Counted from the first letter of the stretch, positions 8,106 to 16,997 are shown. The stretch is 64,000 nt of DNA from Sulfitobacter sp. F26169L (GCF_026410285.1 NZ_JAPMLP010000010.1:23228-87227), one strand, 5' to 3'. Numbers and translations are program-made. Notes: generated by a model not told the origin, from the letters alone.

Positions 8106-9248
8106 ATGGATTTCAATCTCACGCAGGAACAAACACAGCTTTCCGATACGCTTCGCCGCTGGATCGAAAAGGAATACGATTTCGAAGCACGCCGCGCGAT
8201 TATCAAATCCGCCGAAGGGGTCAGCGCAGATGCCTGGAGCGGTCTGGCAGAGCTTGGCCTGATGGCTTTGCCCGTCCCAGAGGCGCAGGACGGGTTTGGC
8301 GCAAGCGGGTCGGATATGTTTGCCGTGATGCAGGAACTGGGCAAGGGGCTGCTGGTTGAGCCGTATCTCGCCACGGTCAGCGGGGTCCAGTATCTGAAAC
8401 AGGACGCGGAAAAACATGCAGAACTGTTGCAGCAGGTTGCGGGGGGTGAAGCACGCATCGCCTGTGCGCTGGGCGAGGCGCAATCGCGCTACAACCGTTA
8501 TGATGTGGCAATGACGGCAAAGGCTGACGGCGATGGATATATCCTGAACGGGCGCAAAACGGTTGTTGTTCACGGCGCGCAAGCGGATCACCTGATTGTA
8601 TCCGCGCGTACGGATGGCGATCCGCGTGATCACAGCGGGATTTCCCTGTTTGTGATGGCCGCCGATGCCAAGGGGATTACCCGCAGCGATTACCGCACCA
8701 TTGACGGCATGCGCGCCGCCGACATCAATTTTGCCGATGTTCGCGTACAGGTCGCATCCCTGATCGGCGCAGCGGGAGAGGCTTGGCCGATTATTGATGT
8801 CGTGTCCGATTATAGCTGTGCATTGATCTGCGCCGAAGCTGTGGGGATCATGCAGGCAACTTATGAAACCACGTTGGAATATCTGAAAACGCGCCGCCAG
8901 TTTGATCAGCCCATCGGGGCCTTTCAGGCATTACAGCACCGCATGGTTGAAATGTTCATCGAGGTCGAGCAAGCCCGCTCCATGGCGATGCTGGCGGCCG
9001 CGCGTATCGGATCGGATGACGCCGAGGAACGTCGGCGCACAGTTTCAGGGGCGATGATCCGTGTGGGTCAAGCCGCCAACCGCGTCGGCGAAGAGGCGAT
9101 CCAGTTGCATGGTGGTATCGGTATGACCAACGAAATGCAGGTCGCCCATTACTTCAAACGCCTTACCATGTTCGGCGCGGTCTATGGCGATGTAGACCAT
9201 CATATTAACCGGTTCACCCATCAGCCGGCCTTCCCGCAAAGCGCCTGA
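8106..9248 (+). CDS. Acyl-CoA dehydrogenase, probable beta subunit of a pair
   Basis: The 380-residue acyl-CoA dehydrogenase fold starts with M-D-F-N-L-T-E-Q-T-type sequence (here M-D-F-N-L-T-Q-E-Q-T). It lacks the S-E-P-G-x-G-S-D motif around residue 125 that its upstream partner has (here it reads C-A-L-G-E-A-Q-S-R-Y). It keeps the E-A-I-Q-L-H-G-G-I-G-M-T segment near residue 335. Loss of the FAD-side motif in the second of two adjacent genes is the mark of the non-catalytic or half-site subunit in alpha2beta2 acyl-CoA dehydrogenases. It is co-transcribed with the gene at 6891 and ends just before a rho-independent terminator. Confidence 0.88.
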   Translation: MDFNLTQEQTQLSDTLRRWIEKEYDFEARRAIIKSAEGVSADAWSGLAELGLMALPVPEAQDGFGASGSDMFAVMQELGKGLLVEPYLATVSGVQYLKQDAEKHAELLQQVAGGEARIACALGEAQSRYNRYDVAMTAKADGDGYILNGRKTVVVHGAQADHLIVSARTDGDPRDHSGISLFVMAADAKGITRSDYRTIDGMRAADINFADVRVQVASLIGAAGEAWPIIDVVSDYSCALICAEAVGIMQATYETTLEYLKTRRQFDQPIGAFQALQHRMVEMFIEVEQARSMAMLAAARIGSDDAEERRRTVSGAMIRVGQAANRVGEEAIQLHGGIGMTNEMQVAHYFKRLTMFGAVYGDVDHHINRFTHQPAFPQSA

Positions 9249-9257
9249 CACGCTGGC

Positions 9258-9294
9258 AAATTTCGGCGTCGCTGCGTCACACGCCGAAATTTTT
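9258..9294 (+). terminator. Rho-independent terminator of the dehydrogenase pair
   Basis: A perfect 12-base stem (AAATTTCGGCGT at 9258-9269 with its complement at 9281-9292) has an 11-base loop and ends in a run of five Ts. It lies ten bases after the stop of the second dehydrogenase and separates that operon from the TetR gene. Confidence 0.8.
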
Positions 9295-9366
9295 GCTATG
9301 TTCATCTTTTTCGATTATGGAGTGCCACCGGATTAGGAAAAGATGCGAGACGGAGTAGACTGATTA

Positions 9367-9999
9367 ATGGCCACAACAACACGAAAAGACGCGGCCTACA
9401 GGCGCGCTGCCCGCAAATCCGTTAACCACGGGGCAAAGCGCGCCAGAATCCTTGAAGTCGCGGGCGATCTGTTCTTCCGGCAGGGGTATGGCAATACCAG
9501 CATTGACGAAATCGCCGCCGAACTGGGCGTGGGCAAGCCTTATGTCTATTATTATTTCCGCGACAAGCTAACCATTTTCGAAACGCTGTGCGTCGAATCC
9601 TCCAACGTCACGCACAAGGCGTTTGAAGCCACCCGCGACACGGATTTGAGCGCATCAGAACGGCTGTCGCAGGGCCTGCGGGAACTGATCCTGCGGTATT
9701 TGCAGACATTTGCCGGCGGCGCATTGTACTATAAAGAGCCGGGCCTGCTGTCGGGTGAGGCAAAGGACATCGTCCGCCAGAACGCACTGGCTCTGCACGC
9801 CGATCTTTTGCAGGTCCTTGAAGAGGGGCGCACAGCAGGCGAGTTTTCGTTTGATGACACGAAACTGACAGCGCTGATGATTGGTGGTGCGATCGGATTT
9901 ATGTTCAGCTGGTATCGCCCTGACAGCAAGATGTCGCCAACCGAACTTGCCGATTACATGGTGCGTGATCTGATGAAAATCGTGGCAGTGCCTGGATAA
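9367..9999 (+). CDS. TetR/AcrR-family transcriptional regulator
   Basis: The 210-residue protein has the TetR helix-turn-helix at residues 24-75 (R-I-L-E-V-A-G-D-L-F, then T-S-I-D-E-I-A-A-E-L-G-V-G-K-P-Y-V-Y-Y-Y-F). The all-helical C-terminal ligand domain has no recognisable subfamily motif. The gene lies between the paired dehydrogenase operon and the convergent beta-oxidation operon. This is the usual position of an acyl-CoA-responsive repressor such as FadR/PsrA-type TetR proteins. It is the best candidate to bind the CTACY-N4-AGTAG palindromes at 2160, 6784 and 19159; this is inference. Only a half site (AGTAG near 9355) is seen before its own start. Confidence 0.9.
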   Translation: MATTTRKDAAYRRAARKSVNHGAKRARILEVAGDLFFRQGYGNTSIDEIAAELGVGKPYVYYYFRDKLTIFETLCVESSNVTHKAFEATRDTDLSASERLSQGLRELILRYLQTFAGGALYYKEPGLLSGEAKDIVRQNALALHADLLQVLEEGRTAGEFSFDDTKLTALMIGGAIGFMFSWYRPDSKMSPTELADYMVRDLMKIVAVPG

Positions 10000-10008
10000 C
10001 ACTGCCAC
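9982..10008. terminator. Hairpin between convergent genes
   Basis: A perfect 9-base stem (GTGGCAGTG at 9982-9990, complement at 10000-10008) spans the TetR stop codon. Only 20 bases separate the TetR stop from the stop of the convergent MaoC-like gene, so this hairpin may end transcription from both sides. It has no clear T-run. Confidence 0.45.
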
Positions 10009-10019
10009 AAACGCGTTGC

Positions 10020-10910
10020 TTAGGCGGCAATCTCCGCATGGCCGTTTGCCAGAATGATCTGTCCGTTATCATCGATGACTTCGAATGAAATCTGGCGTGA
10101 TCCATCCGCTGCATCGACACTGCGATGGCGCATGAACAGCGAGGCCCCCACCAGCGCTTTGCCTGTCATCCGCGCACCCAGTCGCGTCAGCCGCGCCGGA
10201 TCGCCCTGGCCGAACTGACGGACAATCTGCAATCCTGCCGCGCCCCAACTGCAAGAGCCGTGCAGCAGCGTGTCATCCAGTCCGGCATCCCTGGCGGCGG
10301 TGCGCTCTGTGTGGATCGGGTTCCAGATATCGGCCGCTTCGGTGTAGAGATGCGGCAGGGCACGGGTAATCTCCAGCATCGGGGCGCTGCCGGTTGTGAA
10401 GTCCTCAACCAAGGCTGCGGGGGCAGGCGGCTCTGCGATGCTGCGGTCGGGGCCTTCGATCTTGTCGCCCAGGAAAATCCCGCAAAACCAGCTTTCGGCG
10501 ATTGCCTCGTCTGTTTCCTTTTCAGAGGTGACAAGCCGCACAGCGATGTAGGCACCGATACGGGTTTGGCGCAGGGCGCAGATCTTTCCGCGTGTGACCA
10601 CATGGGTGTCGGGGCGAAGCGGTTTGAAGATCGTAGAGTCCTGCTGCACGTGAATACAGCGCCACATCTGCGCATTGTCTGCGCCCAGCACCGCACGGTA
10701 TGGTTGGCCGTTCATCACCTGCCATTCCGGCGAGATCACATAGGTCGGCAGCCCGGTAATCCCGCCCTCACGCAGATCGTTCAGATACACATCTTCGGTT
10801 GCGCCAAGGGACGCGGCATAACTCATCAAGCGCCGCGCGCTCATGTGTGTGTGCGCGGGTGTGATATCGGTGCCGACAATGTCGGAGTTCAGCAGGTTGG
10901 TCACGGGCAT
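10020..10910 (-). CDS. MaoC-like acyl-CoA hydratase, double hot-dog fold
   Basis: The 296-residue protein has two hot-dog halves. The C-terminal half carries the hydratase-2 motif A-D-I-W-N-P-I-H (Asp 194, Asn 197, His 200) followed by L-L-H-G-S, matching the catalytic Asp-His pair of (R)-specific enoyl-CoA hydratases and MaoC dehydratases. The first half (residues 1-150) resembles the FAS1-like dehydratase domain. It would hydrate a 2-enoyl-CoA to the (R)-3-hydroxyacyl-CoA, or act on a mesaconyl-type CoA. AAGGGG precedes the ATG. It is the last gene of a seven-gene minus-strand operon starting at 19119, which already encodes (S)-specific hydratases; a second stereochemistry or branched intermediates would explain its presence. 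Confidence 0.85.
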   Translation of the reverse strand: MPVTNLLNSDIVGTDITPAHTHMSARRLMSYAASLGATEDVYLNDLREGGITGLPTYVISPEWQVMNGQPYRAVLGADNAQMWRCIHVQQDSTIFKPLRPDTHVVTRGKICALRQTRIGAYIAVRLVTSEKETDEAIAESWFCGIFLGDKIEGPDRSIAEPPAPAALVEDFTTGSAPMLEITRALPHLYTEAADIWNPIHTERTAARDAGLDDTLLHGSCSWGAAGLQIVRQFGQGDPARLTRLGARMTGKALVGASLFMRHRSVDAADGSRQISFEVIDDNGQIILANGHAEIAA

Positions 10911-10925
10911 CCCCTTTGCTGGCGC

Positions 10926-11696
10926 TCAGCGGCCTTTGAAAAACGCATCAAGCGCATCACTGTGGGCATCTGTGGCCTGACAGGTGACGTATTGCTCAAG
11001 GTCCATGTAGCTGACTGCATGGTTCAGGGCGTTCGCGGCCTGACCAATGGCATGTTTTGTCATCCGCAGTGGTGCGCCGGGAATTTCAAGCAGACGGTGG
11101 GCCAGCGTTTCGGCTTCTGCCTTTGCTGCACCGGGGGCGGAAATTTCATCTACCATGCCCCAACTTTCGGCTTTGGCAGCGTCAATATTATCGGCCAGCA
11201 TCACCAGTTTTCGGGTGCGTGCAGGGCCGACCAGTGCCACCAGCCGCGGCAGGCTTTGCCAACTCATGCTCATCCCGTTGAGCAATTCAGGCGCGCCCAG
11301 AACTGTTTCCGACGTGGCAACGCGGAAGTCACAGACCACACTGAACGCCAGACCGCCACCGAGGCAATATCCTTCAATCGCGCAAACGGTCACTGCATCG
11401 AGCGCCTCCCATGCGGCGCAGGCACGCGCACCGATGGCGTGTACCGCCAGCCGCTGTTCCGTGCTCAGTTCGCGATAGCCTTTCACTTCGTCCTGCTTGA
11501 GGTTCATCCCCGCAGAAAAGTGGCTGTCCGAACCGCAGACAACAACCGCACGAATGGCCGGATCGCTCTGGATTTCGTTGGCCACGGCCCAGAGTTCGTG
11601 CAGCATGGCATATGACATCAGATTGTACTTTCCCGCACCCTTCAGGCGCACAATCGCCAGATCGGGTTGCGGGCGGCTCAGGTCGATATGGTCCAT
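10926..11696 (-). CDS. Enoyl-CoA hydratase/isomerase (crotonase) family protein
   Basis: The 256-residue crotonase starts at M-D-H-I-D because AAGGA lies just upstream; longer frames run back into the ligase gene. The oxyanion-hole strands are V-V-C-G-S-D-S-H-F-S-A-G-M-N-L near residue 60 and C-L-G-G-G-L-A-F near 112. After the second one the family's usual Glu pair is not obvious (E-L-L-N-G-M-S-M-S-W), so it could be an isomerase or a hydrolase rather than a hydratase. The operon gap is 15 bases to the MaoC-like gene and 26 bases from the ligase gene. Confidence 0.85.
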   Translation of the reverse strand: MDHIDLSRPQPDLAIVRLKGAGKYNLMSYAMLHELWAVANEIQSDPAIRAVVVCGSDSHFSAGMNLKQDEVKGYRELSTEQRLAVHAIGARACAAWEALDAVTVCAIEGYCLGGGLAFSVVCDFRVATSETVLGAPELLNGMSMSWQSLPRLVALVGPARTRKLVMLADNIDAAKAESWGMVDEISAPGAAKAEAETLAHRLLEIPGAPLRMTKHAIGQAANALNHAVSYMDLEQYVTCQATDAHSDALDAFFKGR

Positions 11697-11722
11697 TGTC
11701 AAATCCTTGTATCGCGGGTGGC

Positions 11723-13372
11723 TCAGGCAAATTGTTCGGTTTTGGTAAACCTGTCGCGCAGCTTGTTTTTGAGAACCTTGCCTGTCGGGCCAAGGTCGAT
11801 GAAGTCTACAAAATGCACTTCGTCGGGCATCCACCATTTTGCGATTTTACCGTCGAGGAATGACAACAGATCATCCTTGGTGATTTTCGCGCCCGGTTTC
11901 GCGATCACAACCAGAACAGGCCGTTCGCTCCACTTGGGGTGGGGGATGCCAATGCAGGCCGCCTGATGAACATCAGGGTGAAGTTGCGCGATGTTTTCCA
12001 CCTCGATCGAGCTGATCCATTCGCCCCCCGATTTGATGATGTCCTTGCTGCGGTCCGTAATCTTTATGTAGCCTTGCGGGGTGATCGTGACCACGTCACC
12101 TGTGGGCAGCCAGCCGTCTTGCAGCGCGCTGCCTTCGGGGTGTTTGAAGTACGAGTCAATCACCCACGGGCCTTTGACAAACAGATTGCCCGTTGTTTTC
12201 CCGTCCCACGGCAATTCGACACCCTGATCATCAAGCAGCAGCATATCGACACCGAAAACCGGATGGCCCTGCGTTTCGCGCAGCTTCTGGATTTCCGCTT
12301 CGGGCAGGTCGGCGTGACGTGCCTGCAAGGTGCAGATCGTACCCATTGGCGACATCTCGGTCATGCCCCAAGCGTGGATCACATCCACCCCGTGGGTGTG
12401 GCGGAACGTATTCATCATGGCTGTCGGGCAGGCCGATCCGCCAATGTTCATCCGTTTGAATGTGGTGAAGCCCAGATTGTGCGCTTTTACATAGTCCAGC
12501 AGCCCGTTCCAGACTGTCGGCACACCAGCCGAGAACGTCACACCCTCGCCGTCAATCAATTCATAGAGCGATTTTCCGTCCATCATCGGCCCGGGCAGTA
12601 CCAGCTTTGCCCCTGCCAGCGCAGAGGCATAGGGCAGACCCCACGCGTTGGAGTGATACATCGGAACAACAGGCATGATCACATCACGCGAGGATATGTT
12701 GAACGCGTCCGGCATCACCTCGGCGTAGGAATGGATCATCGTCGAGCGGTGCGAGTACAGCGCGCCCTTCGGATTGCCCGTGGTGCCCGACGTATAGCAC
12801 AGCGTCGAGGCGGCGTTTTCGTCAAATTCCGGCCACTGGTACGTGTCCGGTTGCGCGGCTATGAACTCATCATAACAGAGCAGGTTTTTGATGCTGGTCT
12901 GCGCAGGCATCTCTGATGGTGCGCACATTGCGACAAAGGTTTTTGCATCCGGGCATTCTGCCGCAATCGCTTCGGCCTGATCCAGAAATGTCAGATCAAA
13001 CAGCACACATTTCGCCTCGGCATGGCCGGCGATATAGGCGATCTGGTCGTTGTGCAGGCGCGGGTTGATGGTGTTCAACACCAGTCCCGATCCCGGAATG
13101 GCAAAATATGCCTCAAGATGGCGATAGTTGTTCCAGCCCAGCGTTGCGACCCTGTCGCCAATCACCAGCCCCAGACCCGCCAGCGCATTGGCAAGCTGTT
13201 GCGCGCGCGTGTGGCAATCGCCGTATGTGTAGCGGTGGATACTTCCATCCTCCAGACGCGACACGATTTCAACATCGCCGAAATACCGCGCGGCGTTTTT
13301 GATCAGGCTGGAAATCAGCAAGGGGCGGTTCATTGTCCGTCCCGATATTGGACTTTGCATATACTCAGACAT
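11723..13372 (-). CDS. Fatty-acyl-CoA ligase, AlkK-like AMP-binding family
   Basis: The 549-residue ligase activates a free acid to its CoA thioester by way of an acyl-AMP. The P-loop is Y-T-S-G-T-T-G-N-P-K-G near residue 190, followed by the A5 motif W-G-M-T-E and A8 (D-R-S-K-D-I-I-K-S-G-G-E-W-I-S), with the catalytic Lys near the end (T-G-K-V-L-K-N-K-L). The G-E-W-I-S-S-I-E-V-E-N form is typical of medium-chain AlkK-type ligases. The start is the ATG at 13372, preceded by GGGAG; the frame extends further but overlaps the aldehyde dehydrogenase. With that dehydrogenase next door, an aldehyde-to-acid-to-CoA step is plausible. Confidence 0.93.
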   Translation of the reverse strand: MSEYMQSPISGRTMNRPLLISSLIKNAARYFGDVEIVSRLEDGSIHRYTYGDCHTRAQQLANALAGLGLVIGDRVATLGWNNYRHLEAYFAIPGSGLVLNTINPRLHNDQIAYIAGHAEAKCVLFDLTFLDQAEAIAAECPDAKTFVAMCAPSEMPAQTSIKNLLCYDEFIAAQPDTYQWPEFDENAASTLCYTSGTTGNPKGALYSHRSTMIHSYAEVMPDAFNISSRDVIMPVVPMYHSNAWGLPYASALAGAKLVLPGPMMDGKSLYELIDGEGVTFSAGVPTVWNGLLDYVKAHNLGFTTFKRMNIGGSACPTAMMNTFRHTHGVDVIHAWGMTEMSPMGTICTLQARHADLPEAEIQKLRETQGHPVFGVDMLLLDDQGVELPWDGKTTGNLFVKGPWVIDSYFKHPEGSALQDGWLPTGDVVTITPQGYIKITDRSKDIIKSGGEWISSIEVENIAQLHPDVHQAACIGIPHPKWSERPVLVVIAKPGAKITKDDLLSFLDGKIAKWWMPDEVHFVDFIDLGPTGKVLKNKLRDRFTKTEQFA

Positions 13373-13397
13373 TTTCAGGCTCCCGTTACTGTTGTGG

Positions 13398-13430
13398 TTG
13401 CGGCAGGGCGCGGGGAGCGCCCTGCCGCAA
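13398..13430. repeat. Intergenic hairpin between ligase and aldehyde dehydrogenase genes
   Basis: A perfect 13-base stem (TTGCGGCAGGGCG at 13398-13410, complement at 13418-13430) with a 7-base loop fills most of the 79-base gap inside the minus-strand operon. No T-run follows on either strand, so it is more likely an mRNA-stabilising or attenuating element than a full terminator. Confidence 0.55.
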
Positions 13431-13451
13431 TTGTCAGCGTCGCTAGGTCGA

Positions 13452-14891
13452 TCAGTCGTTTGACCAACCGGATACAGCTTTGACTTCGCAGAAGTCCTCA
13501 ATGCCCCATGCGCCGCCTTCGCGGCCGTTGCCCGACTGCTTCATCCCGCCAAAGGGCGATCCCGCGCCGCGGGCCTCGCCGTTCATTTCCACCATGCCCG
13601 AGCGCAGTTGCTGGGCAAGGCGGTTACGCCGTGCACCGTCCTGGGTCTGGACGTAGTTGGTCAGGCCGTAGACCGTATCATTCGCAATCTTGACGGCCTG
13701 TTCTTCATTGTCGAACTTCATGATCGACAGAACAGGGCCAAAGATTTCCTCGCGCGCGATCGTCATATCGGGTGTCACATCGGCAAAGACCGTCGGCTTG
13801 ACGTAGTAGCCGCGGTTCAACCCTTCGGGGCGCCCCGTGCCACCAGCCACCAGACGCGCACCTTCGTCGATGCCCTTCTGGATCAGATCCTGAATTTTGC
13901 CCCACTGGGTTTCGTTTACGACGGGGCCGATGTGACGGCCTTCTTCGCTAGCAGGGCCAACGGTGATGCCAGAGGCGATTTCACCCGCACTCTCGACGGC
14001 GGCGTCATAGGCGCTTGCCTCGACCATCATGCGGGTCGGAGCGTTACAGCTCTGGCCCGAGTTGTTCATCATAGACAACACGCCGCGTTTAACTGCTTTT
14101 TCATCCGCATCGGCAAAGATCAGGTTTGCACCCTTGCCACCCAGTTCAAGGTGAACCTTCTTCAGCGTATCGGCAGCGTTTTTGGAAATTGCGATGCCTG
14201 CGCGGGTAGAGCCGGTGAAGCTGACCATATCCACATCCTTGTGGCCGGTCAGGGCCGTGCCAACACCTTCGCCGTTACCGTTGACAAGGTTGAACACGCC
14301 GGCAGGGAAACCTGCCTCATCCATCATCTCGGCAAACAGCACCGCGCTCAGCGGGCTTTCCTCGGAAGGCTTGAGAACCATCGTGCAACCAGCAACCACA
14401 GCAGCGCCGACTTTCAGCGTCACCTGGTTCATCGGCCAGTTCCATGGCGTAATCATCGCAACAACGCCGACCGCTTCGTGAATGATCCGGTCGTTTGGTG
14501 CATGATCGCCCAGCGGTTTAATGAATTCAAAATCCTTCGCCGCCTTGATGAAAGTTTTGATGTGGCTATAGCCCGCGCCCCACTGGGAGGATCGTGCCAG
14601 CGTGATCGGCGCACCCATTTCGGTGCTGATCGCCTGCGCCATATCTTCGGAGCGTGCCTTGTAGATCTCCGCAAGCTTTTCCAGCAGCGCAATACGCTCC
14701 TGCGGTGGGGTCGCCATCCAGCCGGGCAGCGCCTTTTTTGCCGCAGCTACAGCCGCGTCCACATCGGCCTGTCCGCCCAGCGAAATCACCGCGAACGGTT
14801 CTTCGTTGGATGGATTGATGACGTTGTGGTCGTCTGCCTGCTGCGGTGCGACCCATTTTCCGTCAATATAGAAATCACGTTTCTCGATCAT
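13452..14891 (-). CDS. NAD(P)-dependent aldehyde dehydrogenase
   Basis: The 479-residue protein covers the whole aldehyde dehydrogenase superfamily fold. The Rossmann pocket carries P-W-N-W-P at 149-153 and G-S-T-R at 227-230. The general base is Glu 249 in L-E-L-G-G-K-G, and the nucleophile is Cys 282 in G-Q-S-C-N-A-P-T-R. It should oxidise an aldehyde to the free acid. It sits just upstream of an acyl-CoA ligase in the same operon, which would then activate the product. The start at 14891 is the first ATG of the frame; GGAGATACTACC precedes it. Confidence 0.94.
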   Translation of the reverse strand: MIEKRDFYIDGKWVAPQQADDHNVINPSNEEPFAVISLGGQADVDAAVAAAKKALPGWMATPPQERIALLEKLAEIYKARSEDMAQAISTEMGAPITLARSSQWGAGYSHIKTFIKAAKDFEFIKPLGDHAPNDRIIHEAVGVVAMITPWNWPMNQVTLKVGAAVVAGCTMVLKPSEESPLSAVLFAEMMDEAGFPAGVFNLVNGNGEGVGTALTGHKDVDMVSFTGSTRAGIAISKNAADTLKKVHLELGGKGANLIFADADEKAVKRGVLSMMNNSGQSCNAPTRMMVEASAYDAAVESAGEIASGITVGPASEEGRHIGPVVNETQWGKIQDLIQKGIDEGARLVAGGTGRPEGLNRGYYVKPTVFADVTPDMTIAREEIFGPVLSIMKFDNEEQAVKIANDTVYGLTNYVQTQDGARRNRLAQQLRSGMVEMNGEARGAGSPFGGMKQSGNGREGGAWGIEDFCEVKAVSGWSND

Positions 14892-14965
14892 GGTAGTATC
14901 TCCGTATTGGTGCGTAGTTTATTTCATCGTGTTGTTGATATAGTATCTGATGGTCTTGACTACAC

Positions 14966-15778
14966 TCATTTGCCTGAAAAATTCGGTGGTCGCTTTTCCT
15001 GAAAATGCGCAACGCCTTCGGTGAAATCTTCACTTTGGATGCTAAGGAACATTTCCTCGTTCGCTTGGGTTATCGCTTCGCCGAGTGTCTGATAAGGGGC
15101 TTCCCACAATTGCCGCTTCATGATGCGAACGGAGCGTGGCGATACCTGCTGTGACAGTTTGTTCGCCAGCGCGCGGGCTTCCTCCATCAGGGCATCAGGT
15201 TCGACCACTTGGTGGACAAGACCCATCGAAAGGGCTTCGTCGGCTTTTACCTTGCGCGAGGTCAGCAGCATATCCATCGCGTGGGCATGGCCGACAACGC
15301 GCGGCAAAATCCAACTGATCCCGTGTTCGGCAATCAGGCCCCGCATGACAAACGCGGTTACAAAAGCCGCCTTTTCAGACGCGATGCGGAAATCACTGTA
15401 CAGCGCGAAGATCAGGCCAAGACCCGCCGCCGCGCCGTTGATCGCCGAGATCACCGGCTTTGATACGCCGGGGAAATAGGAATACCGCGCCTGATAATCC
15501 GCACGGCGGTTCATGTCATACGGGCGCATCCACTCGCGCGCGCTGATGTCATCGGGCGGCAGCACTTCCAGTTCGTCCATGTCCATACCGGCACAGAAGG
15601 CACGGCCGTTTCCGGTGAGGATGATCGCGCGCACGTTGTCATCCAGATCGGCGGCGCGCATGGCTTCATACAGCTCGCCCTCCAGCACCTTGGTCAAGGC
15701 GTTCATCCGGTCGGGCCGGTTGAAAGTGATGATGGCGGTGTGTCCGTCTACTTCGTAGGTGATCTCTTTATAGCTCAT
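14966..15778 (-). CDS. Enoyl-CoA hydratase/isomerase family protein
   Basis: The 270-residue crotonase has oxyanion-hole strands I-L-T-G-N-G-R-A-F-C-A-G-M-D near residue 60 and I-N-G-A-A-A-G-L-G-L near 110. It has the M-R-G-L-I-A-E-H-G-I-S-W-I-L-P-R-V-V-G block typical of the hydratase clade, with Glu in A-E-H. It starts at M-S-Y-K-E with GGAGA upstream. It lies between the thiolase and aldehyde dehydrogenase genes, with gaps of 34 and 74 bases. It is one of five stand-alone crotonases in the window, so each probably has its own chain length or branching preference. Confidence 0.9.
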   Translation of the reverse strand: MSYKEITYEVDGHTAIITFNRPDRMNALTKVLEGELYEAMRAADLDDNVRAIILTGNGRAFCAGMDMDELEVLPPDDISAREWMRPYDMNRRADYQARYSYFPGVSKPVISAINGAAAGLGLIFALYSDFRIASEKAAFVTAFVMRGLIAEHGISWILPRVVGHAHAMDMLLTSRKVKADEALSMGLVHQVVEPDALMEEARALANKLSQQVSPRSVRIMKRQLWEAPYQTLGEAITQANEEMFLSIQSEDFTEGVAHFQEKRPPNFSGK

Positions 15779-15812
15779 CGTATCTCTCCAAATTTCTGTC
15801 TCTAATCGGGCT

Positions 15813-16997
15813 TCAGCACACTTCGAACAGTGCCGCAGCACCCTGACCGCCGCCGACACACATCGACACCACCGCATATTGCGCGCCGCGCCGCTTGCCC
15901 TCGATCAGGGCGTGGCCGACCGAACGCGCGCCTGTCATGCCGTATGGGTGGCCGATGGAAATGGCACCGCCGTTGATGTTGAACAACTCAGGGTCGATGC
16001 CTAGATGGTCGCGACAATAAAGCGCTTGCACGGCGAAAGCTTCGTTCAGCTCCCACACGCCAATGTCCGAGATTTTCAGCCCGTGCTGCTTGAGCAGTTT
16101 GGGAATGGCATAGATCGGGCCGATGCCCATTTCTTCGGGCGCGTTGCCCACAACCATCATGCCACGATAAATGCCAAGCGGCTCCAGACCGCGCTGGGCC
16201 GCGATGCCTCTTTCCATCAGAATACAGGCAGAGGCCCCATCGGAAAGCTGGCTGGCGTTCCCCGCTGTCACAACACCGCCGTCGATCACAGGCTTCAGCG
16301 ATGCCAGCGTATCGAGGGTGGTTGACGGGCGGTTGCCTTCATCCTGTGAAAGCGTCACTTCTTCATAGCTCACCTCGCCGGTTTCGCGGTTTTGCACAGC
16401 TTTTGTCGCGGTGATCGGCACAATTTCATCGTCCATATTGCCCGCTTCCTGGGCAGCGGCGGTGCGTTGCTGTGACATCAGAGCGTATTCGTCCTGCTGT
16501 TCGCGGGTCACGCCGTATTTTTTAGCGACAAATTCGGCCGTTTGCAGCATCGGCATATAGGCATGGGGGGCGTGGGCGGTTACGTTTGAATCCTGCTCGC
16601 GCCCGACCCACGCGAAATATTCGTTCTGCACAGCCGAGATATTTTCCTGACCCCCAGCGGCGACAATATCAAACCCGTCGACCATAATTTCGCGCGCGGC
16701 ATTGGCGATGGCCATCAGGCCCGAGGCGCATTGACGATCCACCGTTTGCGCCGCCACCTGCACCGGCAGGCCCGCCGCCAGACCCGCATTGCGCGCCAGA
16801 TTACCGCCGCCCGTACCGGCGCTAAGTGCTGTGCCGACAATCAGATCTTCGATCTCGCCACCGTCAAGCCCCGCGCGTGACACCGCGTTTTCCAGCGCGT
16901 GTGCCATCATGGTTGGCGATTTGATATTGTTGAGCGCGCCGCGATAGGCTTTGCCAATCGGTGTGCGGGCGGTGGAAACGATAACTGCTTCACGCAT
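15813..16997 (-). CDS. Acetyl-CoA acetyltransferase / 3-ketoacyl-CoA thiolase
   Basis: The 394-residue thiolase carries the acyl-accepting Cys 90 (V-D-R-Q-C-A-S-G-L), the His of I-G-H-P-Y-G-M-T-G near residue 350 and the C-terminal catalytic Cys in C-V-G-G-G-Q-G. G-H-P-Y rather than G-H-P-L/I marks a thiolase branch common in alphaproteobacterial degradation operons. It cleaves 3-ketoacyl-CoA with CoA to acetyl- or propionyl-CoA plus a shortened acyl-CoA. The start at 16997 overlaps the end of the fadB-type gene by eight bases, and GGAG sits upstream, so the two are translationally coupled as in classic fadBA operons. Confidence 0.95.
   Translation of the reverse strand: MREAVIVSTARTPIGKAYRGALNNIKSPTMMAHALENAVSRAGLDGGEIEDLIVGTALSAGTGGGNLARNAGLAAGLPVQVAAQTVDRQCASGLMAIANAAREIMVDGFDIVAAGGQENISAVQNEYFAWVGREQDSNVTAHAPHAYMPMLQTAEFVAKKYGVTREQQDEYALMSQQRTAAAQEAGNMDDEIVPITATKAVQNRETGEVSYEEVTLSQDEGNRPSTTLDTLASLKPVIDGGVVTAGNASQLSDGASACILMERGIAAQRGLEPLGIYRGMMVVGNAPEEMGIGPIYAIPKLLKQHGLKISDIGVWELNEAFAVQALYCRDHLGIDPELFNINGGAISIGHPYGMTGARSVGHALIEGKRRGAQYAVVSMCVGGGQGAAALFEVC

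Noticed and set aside
10125..11615. Long open frame of 496 codons on the + strand
   Set aside because: It lies antisense to the MaoC-like and crotonase genes, is rich in His, Arg and Cys with no domain, and has no ribosome site. It arises from the codon bias of the opposite strand. The same applies to the long antisense frames at 7287-8633, 13608-15002, 11939-12916 and 32042-33319.
14892..14965. Fourth copy of the CTACY-N4-AGTAG operator before the aldehyde dehydrogenase gene
   Set aside because: Several TAGTA/TACTA words occur, but none are arranged as the 14-bp inverted repeat.
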